Part shown: positions 16,819-22,483 of the stretch, piece after piece | Position numbering within the stretch: position 1 is the stretch's first letter | Layout: each line of letters begins with the position of its first letter | NCBI GenBank assembly: GCA_023475455.1 | Contig: JAMCVR010000258.1 | Coordinates: 1 to 25,440 of the forward strand | Length of the DNA stretch: 25,440 nucleotides | Reading direction: 5' to 3' | Source of the DNA: Thermoplasmatota archaeon | GTDB taxonomy: Bacteria; Pseudomonadota; Gammaproteobacteria; Burkholderiales; Thiobacillaceae | Notes under the pieces: generated by a model | Database searches by the model: none | What the model was told of the DNA's origin: nothing | Seen by the model: the letters and a program-made list of their open reading frames with translations, nothing else | Made by a program: the position numbers and the translations under genes

Positions 16819-17934
16819 TCACCACCGAAGCGCCAACACGCCGTTCCGGCCCGCCACCACCCGGCTGCCGAGAGGGCGGCATTCCCGGTCCAGCCGGTCG
16901 CGCAGCCAGCGGGCGTCCTTTTCCGAAGCACGGTTGAGCCGGAAGCGCCGCGTCTGCATGGGAATCATCTGCAGGCGCAACAGTTTGCCGCTGGCCGGAT
17001 CCACGTCCAGAAAATACATCAGGCCCAGGTCGCCCCGATACGCCTCGTAGCCGCTGATGCCCTCGTAGTCGTTGAGGAAGTCTCCGCAGCCGTAAAGGAT
17101 GGGCCGGCCGCGATACACCTCGATGCCCATGGGGTGATGCGATGAGTGGCCGTGCACCACGTCCACGCCGCACCGGTCGATGAGTCCGCGGGCGAAGGAC
17201 TGATGGGGCACGGGCACCGCGTAGCCCCAGTTCCCGCCCCAATGGAGGGAGGCCACCGCCACCTCCCCCGGGCACTTGATCGCCGCCACCTGCGCGGCAA
17301 TCCGCCGCAGGGTCGCGTCCGATAAATCCGGCAGAAGATTCACCCCTGGAAGGCCCGCGGCTGCGGCCCATTCCTGCGGAATCCCGCTGCTTGCCGCGCC
17401 GAAGGAAAATACCAGCACCCTGCCCCTGGCCGTCGCCAGCACCGCCGGCGCCGCCGCTTCGGCCAGGTCGCGCCCGGCCCCGGCGGTCTGCAGCCCGGCG
17501 CAGCGCAGCGTCCCCAGCGTCTCCGCAAGCCCCGCGTAGCTCCAGTCCAGCACGTGGTTGTTGGCCAGCACGCAGCAGTCGACCCCTGCCGCCGTCAGGC
17601 AGGGCACATTGGCCGGGTGCATGCGGTAGTGGATGCCCTTCCCGCGCTGCCAGTCATCGCAGGTGGTCACTGCCGTTTCCAGGTTGACGATCCGCACCTC
17701 CGGCCCGATGCGCGCCCACTCCGCCAGCGCATCGCCCCACACATAGGCGAATTCGACCGGCCGCGGGATCGGGCCGTGGGCCCTTTCCGCGAGCGCCACG
17801 TAATCCCGCGCAGTAGTCGCATAGCCTTCGTGCAGGGTGGGATCCCCGGGATGGGGCAGCACCTGGTCGATCCCGCGCCCGGTCATGACGTCGCCGCACA
17901 GGAACAAGCTCATGCCCCGTGTCTTGGTCGGCAT
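16819..17934 (-). CDS. CapA-family metallophosphatase-fold protein, intact
   Basis: A 371-residue protein of the PGA_cap/CapA family, named after poly-gamma-glutamate capsule synthesis but widespread in bacteria without a known reaction. Metal-site motifs of the calcineurin-like fold are in order: LCGDVMTGRG (about 12-21), IVNLETAVT, VLANNHVLDW, SLHWGGNWGYA, and VVHGHSSHHPMGIEVY. In the fourth motif the residue after HWGG is Asn where many members have Glu. There is no signal peptide. The start MPTKTRGMSLFLCGDVM at 17934 lies 3 bases after the dgkA stop, so the genes are coupled. This is the only complete copy: its N-terminal codons are duplicated at 18659-18880 and its C-terminal ones at 15681-16227. 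The substrate is unknown. Confidence 0.87.
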   Translation of the reverse strand: MPTKTRGMSLFLCGDVMTGRGIDQVLPHPGDPTLHEGYATTARDYVALAERAHGPIPRPVEFAYVWGDALAEWARIGPEVRIVNLETAVTTCDDWQRGKGIHYRMHPANVPCLTAAGVDCCVLANNHVLDWSYAGLAETLGTLRCAGLQTAGAGRDLAEAAAPAVLATARGRVLVFSFGAASSGIPQEWAAAAGLPGVNLLPDLSDATLRRIAAQVAAIKCPGEVAVASLHWGGNWGYAVPVPHQSFARGLIDRCGVDVVHGHSSHHPMGIEVYRGRPILYGCGDFLNDYEGISGYEAYRGDLGLMYFLDVDPASGKLLRLQMIPMQTRRFRLNRASEKDARWLRDRLDRECRPLGSRVVAGRNGVLALRW

Positions 17935-17937
17935 GGT

Positions 17938-18306
17938 TCAGCGCCCGCTGGCGAAGTGCGGCATGAACACCAGCATGCCGATGACAACCGCGCCCACGGC
18001 GGCGATCAGCACCGCGCCCGCCGCCACATCCTTGGCCCGGCCGATCCCGGGATGCTGTTCCGGGTGCAGGGCATCGGCCAAATATTCCAGCGCGGTATTG
18101 AAGGCCTCGGCGCCCCACACCAGCACGATGGCCGCCGTGATCCACAGCCACTCTCCCCGGCTCAGGCCGAAATACCCCCCCGCGACACAGGCCAGCACCG
18201 CGGCCAGCAGATGCAGACGCGCATTGGGTTGCGTGCGCACAAGCAGCGCCAGGCCCTGCAGGGCGTAGGCGAAGCTTTTCAGGAGGCGGATGAAGGGGGT
18301 TTCCAT
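17938..18306 (-). CDS. dgkA: Diacylglycerol/undecaprenol kinase family protein (copy 1)
   Basis: A 122-residue inner-membrane lipid kinase that phosphorylates diacylglycerol or, in the Gram-positive type, undecaprenol to feed the cell-wall lipid carrier pool. Three hydrophobic helices are evident: LHLLAAVLACVAGGYFGLS, WLWITAAIVLVWGAEAFNTALEY, and AAGAVLIAAVGAVVIGMLVFMP. The signature AEAFNTALEYLADALHPEQHPGIGRAKDVAAGAVL holds the conserved catalytic Glu and the AKD(V/I)AAGAVL motif. The HPxxHP spacing looks more like the undecaprenol-kinase type than E. coli DgkA, so the substrate is uncertain. It is followed by the CapA-like gene after 3 bases. An identical copy lies at 18884-19252. Confidence 0.87.
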   Translation of the reverse strand: METPFIRLLKSFAYALQGLALLVRTQPNARLHLLAAVLACVAGGYFGLSRGEWLWITAAIVLVWGAEAFNTALEYLADALHPEQHPGIGRAKDVAAGAVLIAAVGAVVIGMLVFMPHFASGR

Positions 18307-18400
18307 GGTTTGACGATGCTTTCGTAGCCTATGGTAGCGGGTGGCGCTGCTGCTGGTTCAACGCCTTCCCCAATGAGTTGACGCGGAAGCGCCGCCTCCC

Positions 18401-18880
18401 CTACAGGTCCTCGCAGTCGGCGAGCGCTGGGCACATCCGCGCCAGTTCCCCGGTCAGCGCAGCCAGCCGCGGATAATCCAGCGTGTCCGGCGGGTCGTCC
18501 GCGCCGTGGTAACGCGGATTGCGGAAGAACGCGGTATCGGTGCACATGAAGGCGCGGAAGCCTTCGCGCCAGAAAGACAGATGGCCGCTCCAGGCCACGC
18601 CCGGAATCCAGCCGAAGGTCGCCGTGGTCTCCGGCGGAAAATCCGAGTGGCGGCGAAACGCCCACTCCGCCAGCGCATCGCCCCACACATAGGCGAATTC
18701 GACCGGCCGCGGGATCGGGCCGTGGGCCCTTTCCGCGAGCGCCACGTAATCCCGCGCAGTAGTCGCATAGCCTTCGTGCAGGGTGGGATCCCCGGGATGG
18801 GGCAGCACCTGGTCGATCCCGCGCCCGGTCATGACGTCGCCGCACAGGAACAAGCTCATGCCCCGTGTCTTGGTCGGCAT
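18401..18880 (-). CDS. Chimeric ORF: CapA N-terminus fused to M28 peptidase C-terminus
   Basis: Residues 1-74 are identical to the CapA-like N-terminus (through VWGDALAEWA) and residues 75-159 to the last 85 residues of the M28 peptidase (FRRHSDFPPETTATFGW to CEDL). The frames happen to agree at the CGCCC junction. Only the GDVMTGR loop of CapA and the last His ligand of the peptidase (RYHGADDPPD) are present, so neither activity can be expected. It is a product of duplication 6. Confidence 0.75.
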   Translation of the reverse strand: MPTKTRGMSLFLCGDVMTGRGIDQVLPHPGDPTLHEGYATTARDYVALAERAHGPIPRPVEFAYVWGDALAEWAFRRHSDFPPETTATFGWIPGVAWSGHLSFWREGFRAFMCTDTAFFRNPRYHGADDPPDTLDYPRLAALTGELARMCPALADCEDL

Positions 18881-18883
18881 GGT

Positions 18884-19252
18884 TCAGCGCCCGCTGGCGA
18901 AGTGCGGCATGAACACCAGCATGCCGATGACAACCGCGCCCACGGCGGCGATCAGCACCGCGCCCGCCGCCACATCCTTGGCCCGGCCGATCCCGGGATG
19001 CTGTTCCGGGTGCAGGGCATCGGCCAAATATTCCAGCGCGGTATTGAAGGCCTCGGCGCCCCACACCAGCACGATGGCCGCCGTGATCCACAGCCACTCT
19101 CCCCGGCTCAGGCCGAAATACCCCCCCGCGACACAGGCCAGCACCGCGGCCAGCAGATGCAGACGCGCATTGGGTTGCGTGCGCACAAGCAGCGCCAGGC
19201 CCTGCAGGGCGTAGGCGAAGCTTTTCAGGAGGCGGATGAAGGGGGTTTCCAT
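18884..19252 (-). CDS. dgkA: Diacylglycerol/undecaprenol kinase family protein (copy 2)
   Basis: The 122-residue product is identical to that of 17938-18306. This copy keeps the natural upstream neighbour (M28 peptidase stop at 19347, 94 bases away), while copy 1 keeps the natural downstream neighbour (intact CapA). Confidence 0.83.
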   Translation of the reverse strand: METPFIRLLKSFAYALQGLALLVRTQPNARLHLLAAVLACVAGGYFGLSRGEWLWITAAIVLVWGAEAFNTALEYLADALHPEQHPGIGRAKDVAAGAVLIAAVGAVVIGMLVFMPHFASGR

Positions 19253-19346
19253 GGTTTGACGATGCTTTCGTAGCCTATGGTAGCGGGTGGCGCTGCTGCT
19301 GGTTCAACGCCTTCCCCAATGAGTTGACGCGGAAGCGCCGCCTCCC

Positions 19347-20223
19347 CTACAGGTCCTCGCAGTCGGCGAGCGCTGGGCACATCCGCGCCAGTTCCCCGGT
19401 CAGCGCAGCCAGCCGCGGATAATCCAGCGTGTCCGGCGGGTCGTCCGCGCCGTGGTAACGCGGATTGCGGAAGAACGCGGTATCGGTGCACATGAAGGCG
19501 CGGAAGCCTTCGCGCCAGAAAGACAGATGGCCGCTCCAGGCCACGCCCGGAATCCAGCCGAAGGTCGCCGTGGTCTCCGGCGGAAAATCCGAGTGGCGGC
19601 GAAACGCCCGCTCCGCCCGGCGCATCGCCCGCCGCGAGCCCAAGTTGGACACGAAGGCGATGAAGTTGCCGCGGTCCGGATGAAAATAGCGGAACAGCGG
19701 CGGATAGGCCTGGCTACCGGGTTCGTCACGGTAGCAGCCCAGCATCTCCAGCGAAATCATCAGCCGGATGTTTTCGCGGCGGCGGCGCGCCGCTGGCATA
19801 CACCTGGCTGCCCATCTTGCCGAAGAAAAAGAACGGCGGCTCTTCATTCACGAATGCCACCAGCTTGAGCGTGCGGGCGGGCGCACGCCCCCAGAGCAGC
19901 CGCGCTATCTCGATCAACGCCGCAACCACGCTCGCATTGTCGTCCGCTCCCGGGCAGCCAGCCACCGTGTCGTAATGCGCGCCGACGACGATGCTTTCAT
20001 CCGGCCAGCGCTGCCCGCGCAACACCACCTCGAGGTTGGCGCTTTCCACCTCCCGCACAACATCGGTCTGGCGATTGACGGCATAACCGATGCCGGTGAG
20101 TTCCAATTCGATATAGCGCGCCGCTGCATCGAGCGCCGCGGGACGATGCACATTCCGCTCGCCGATTTCGCCGGCCAGCCTCTCGACGTGCCGCGTGAGG
20201 CGCTGAACCGGGTTTTCGTTCAT
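19347..20223 (-). CDS. M28-family zinc aminopeptidase-like protein (single-base frameshift)
   Basis: A metallopeptidase of the M28 type (co-catalytic di-zinc aminopeptidase fold), about 290 residues. Residues expected to bind metal are all visible: GAHYDTVAGCPGADDNAS (His, Asp), FVNEEPP (catalytic Glu and metal Glu), SLEMLGCY (Glu/Asp position) and RYHGADDPPD (His). The N-terminal part reads in one frame from MNENPVQRLTRHVERLAGE (20223) to QVYASGA, and the rest in another frame from RRRRENIRLMISLEMLG to CEDL. The two join with a one-base indel in a GCCGCCGCCGC run near 19780-19790, a typical place for a sequencing error. A start at 20232 or 20286 is possible. There is no signal peptide. It heads the M28-dgkA-CapA group. 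The substrate is unknown. Confidence 0.82.
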
Positions 20224-20524
20224 CGCCCGCATCGCATCCCGGCTGCGCCGACGCGCCCCATGATGCATGCTCCATGCAACCCGCACTGCTGCGGGAGAAA
20301 GCCGTGTGAGCAGAGAATGAGCAGCAAGGCAGCCTCCTGGGATAACCGGCTATCGGCAGCGGGCGAACGCGACCTGCCCCTGTTCACTATAAGCAGGCTG
20401 GTGCGGATGGGCAGTCCGGCTTCGGCCAACAAAGTCCTGGATGGACGAGGCCGCCCATCACACTGCTACGGGTCGGTGCTCAGGCCTGCCATTCTCGCTT
20501 GCCTGTCCGGGGCGGCCTGTTAAT
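20224..20524. other. Divergent intergenic region between the M28 gene and the kinase gene
   Basis: About 300 bases between two outward-facing genes. It contains a hairpin CCGCA-CTGC-TGCGG near 20281-20294 and a possible plus-strand promoter at its right end (20499-20526). An open frame at 20317-20523 has no ribosome site or recognisable product. No other feature was found. Confidence 0.35.
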
Positions 20525-20526
20525 AT
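20499..20526 (+). promoter_or_regulatory. Possible sigma-70-type promoter of the signalling operon
   Basis: TTGCCT (20499-20504), a 16-base spacer and TAATAT (20521-20526). If used, transcription would begin near 20533, after the ATG at 20525, and the kinase would have to start further downstream. GGAGGAG at 20574-20580 would then be its ribosome site. Confidence 0.4.
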
Positions 20527-22054
20527 GCCGCAGGAAGATTTTGGGCTGTACCTTTTGACCGGCCATGGGCGTCGGAGGAGAACTGTCATAAAAGGGTTGG
20601 AAGAAAAAGGCCCGCTGTGGCTGCTGGAATCGGCAGCCGACGCCATGCTCATCACCGATTCGACCGGACGCATCGTGCGGGCCAACATGGCTGCTGAAAC
20701 CCTGTTCGGCTATGCGCGGGCGGAACTGCTCGCGCTGTCGGTCGAGAGCCTGATCCCGCCGCGTTTTCGCGCCACCCATGTCGCCCGGCGCCAGGACTAT
20801 GCCGCGCACCCCGGCAGCCGCGTCATGGGCGGCGGGCTTGAACTGTACGGCCTGCGCAAGGACGGCAGCGAGTTCACCGCGGATGTCAGCCTGAGTCCGC
20901 TGGAAGGCGGCCATGTCCTGGCCACGGTGCACGACATCACCCGCCGCAAGCGCGCCGAGGAGGCGCTGGCCGAGCAGAGCGCGCGGCTCGCCGCCATCGT
21001 GGCCACCGCGGTGGACGCCATCATCACCATCGACGAGCGCGGCACCATCGACTCCTTCAATCCCGCCGCCGAGCGCCTGTTCGGCTATGCGCGGGACGAA
21101 GTGCTGGGCAGAAACGTCTCCCAGCTCATGCCCTCCCCCTATCGCGAAGCGCACGACGGCTATCTCGAGCACTATCTGGCGACCGGCGAGAAGCGCATCA
21201 TCGGCCTCGGCCGCGAGGTGGTGGCGCAGCGCAAGGACGGCACCACCTTTCCCATCGTGCTGGCGGTGAGCGAAATGCGGGTGGGCAACCGCCGCCTGTT
21301 CACCGGCCTGGTGCACGACATCACCCTGCGCAAGCAGGCGGAGGAGCGCCAGGCGCGGCTGATCCACGAACTGGAAAGCGCGAACGAGGAACTGAAGAAC
21401 TTCGCCTATGTGGTCTCCCACGACCTCAAGGCGCCGCTGCGCGCCATCGGCTCGCTCGCCGACTGGATCAGCGCCGACCAGGCGGAAAAACTCGACGCCG
21501 ACGGCAAGGAGCACCTGCGCCTGCTGATCCAGCGGACGCGGCGCATGGACGGCCTGATCGACGGCATCCTGCAATACTCGCGCGTCGGCCGCGTGCGCGA
21601 GGCGGTGGTGGCGGTGGACGTGAATGCGATCGTCAAGGAAGCGCTGGCGATGCTCGCGCCGCCGTCCCACATCCGCGTCGAAGTCGCGCCCGACCTGCCG
21701 ACCATCCATGCCGAGCGCACCCGCCTCCTGCAGCTGTTCCAGAACCTGCTGTCCAACGCCATCAAGTATCTCGACAAGCCGGAAGGCCTGATCCGCGTCG
21801 ACTGCGTGGGCCACGATCGGGAGTGGGAATTCAGCGTCAGCGACAACGGCCCGGGCATCGAGCCGCGCCACTTCAAGCGGATTTTCCAGTTGTTCCAGAC
21901 CCTCGCCCCCAAGGACCGGGTGGAGAGCACCGGCGTCGGCCTGGCGCTGGTGAAAAAAATCGTCGAGATGTACGGCGGGCGCGTGTGGATCGAATCGCAG
22001 CCGGGCATCGGCAGCACCTTTTTCTTTACCTTGCCGCGCGGCGGCACAACATAG
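20525..22054 (+). CDS. Soluble PAS-PAS sensor histidine kinase
   Basis: A cytoplasmic sensor kinase of about 509 residues with no membrane segment. PAS 1 spans about residues 30-145 (LLESAADAMLITDSTGRIV to HDITRRKRAEE) and PAS 2 about 155-275 (IVATAVDAIITIDERGTIDSFNPAAERLFGY to VHDITLRKQAEE). The HisKA dimerisation helix follows with FAYVVSHDLKAPLRAIGS (phospho-acceptor His299). The HATPase domain has LLSNAIKYLD (N box), VSDNGPGIE (G1) and STGVGLALVKKIVEMYGG (G2). The architecture is FixL/phytochrome-output-like, but no haem or bilin ligand is identifiable. The start is uncertain: ATG 20525 and TTG 20597 are in frame, while the best ribosome site (GGAGGAG) points to ATA 20588. Two response-regulator genes follow at once and are probable partners. 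Confidence 0.92.
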   Translation: MPQEDFGLYLLTGHGRRRRTVIKGLEEKGPLWLLESAADAMLITDSTGRIVRANMAAETLFGYARAELLALSVESLIPPRFRATHVARRQDYAAHPGSRVMGGGLELYGLRKDGSEFTADVSLSPLEGGHVLATVHDITRRKRAEEALAEQSARLAAIVATAVDAIITIDERGTIDSFNPAAERLFGYARDEVLGRNVSQLMPSPYREAHDGYLEHYLATGEKRIIGLGREVVAQRKDGTTFPIVLAVSEMRVGNRRLFTGLVHDITLRKQAEERQARLIHELESANEELKNFAYVVSHDLKAPLRAIGSLADWISADQAEKLDADGKEHLRLLIQRTRRMDGLIDGILQYSRVGRVREAVVAVDVNAIVKEALAMLAPPSHIRVEVAPDLPTIHAERTRLLQLFQNLLSNAIKYLDKPEGLIRVDCVGHDREWEFSVSDNGPGIEPRHFKRIFQLFQTLAPKDRVESTGVGLALVKKIVEMYGGRVWIESQPGIGSTFFFTLPRGGTT

Positions 22055-22066
22055 CAGGAGCAGCAA

Positions 22067-22483
22067 TTGAAGACGACTTGCAAGGCAATCATGTTGGTGG
22101 AAGACGACGAGGTGGACGCCATGACCGTGCGTCGCGCCCTGAAGGAGCTGCATGTGGGCAACCCCCTGGTGCAGGCGGAGAACGGCGAGGAGGCGCTGGC
22201 CTATTTGCGCCAGCCGGGCCAGGTCAAGCCGTGCATCATCCTGCTCGATCTCAACATGCCGGTGATGGGCGGCATCGAGTTCCTGCAGATCGTCAAGCGC
22301 GATGCCGCGCTCAAGCGCATCCCGGTGGTGGTGCTCACCACCTCCGATGAGCAGGAGGACAAGGTGGCGAGCTTCGATCTGGGCGTGGCCGGCTACATCC
22401 GCAAGCCGGTCGACTACAAGCAGTTCGTGGAAGCGGTGCGCTCCATCGACGCCTATTGGACCCTCTCCGAGCTGTCGCAATGA
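22067..22483 (+). CDS. Single-domain response regulator, CheY/Rcp1-like
   Basis: A 138-residue receiver domain without an output domain. It has MLVEDDEVDAMTVRRALKEL (acidic pocket), LLDLNMPVMGGIEFL (phospho-acceptor Asp61), VVVLTTSDEQED (Thr switch) and AGYIRKPVDYKQF (conserved Lys). The sequence, with the long loop ENGEEALAYLRQPGQ, resembles Rcp1-type regulators that pair with PAS/phytochrome-like kinases. The start is TTG at 22067, 6 bases after AGGAG and 12 bases after the kinase stop. Its stop overlaps the ATG of the next gene (ATGA), so kinase, receiver and GGDEF-EAL protein form one operon. It probably acts as a phosphate shuttle or protein-binding switch. Confidence 0.92.
   Translation: MKTTCKAIMLVEDDEVDAMTVRRALKELHVGNPLVQAENGEEALAYLRQPGQVKPCIILLDLNMPVMGGIEFLQIVKRDAALKRIPVVVLTTSDEQEDKVASFDLGVAGYIRKPVDYKQFVEAVRSIDAYWTLSELSQ

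Larger units (their letters stand above)
15088..17365. repeat. Tandem duplication 5 (period 1138): DUF2934, 75-aa gene and CapA 3' end
   Basis: Bases 15088-16227 match 16226-17365. Only 2 bases (CG, 16226-16227) are shared at the junction. The unit holds most of the DUF2934 gene, the 75-residue gene and about 180 C-terminal codons of the CapA-like gene on the other strand. Translations of both copies are identical. Confidence 0.97.
17713..19609. repeat. Tandem duplication 6 (period 946): CapA 5' end, dgkA, M28 3' end
   Basis: Bases 17713-18663 match 18659-19609. The junction shares 5 bases (CGCCC, 18659-18663). The unit contains 74 N-terminal codons of the CapA-like gene, the whole kinase gene and the last 85 codons of the M28 peptidase gene. 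It begins 348 bases after duplication 5 ends. Confidence 0.97.

Noticed and set aside
15681..16931. 416-residue minus-strand ORF with CapA C-terminal sequence
   Set aside because: The N-terminal ~235 residues are antisense to the DUF2934 and 75-residue genes; only 15681-16227 is CapA, a duplication remnant.
20317..20523. 68-codon plus-strand ORF in the divergent intergenic region
   Set aside because: No ribosome site, no domain or signal, and it overlaps the putative promoter of the kinase operon.
20480..22480. 666-residue minus-strand ORF opposite the histidine kinase and receiver
   Set aside because: Fully antisense to two well-defined signalling genes, rich in His/Gln/Arg/Val with no domain.
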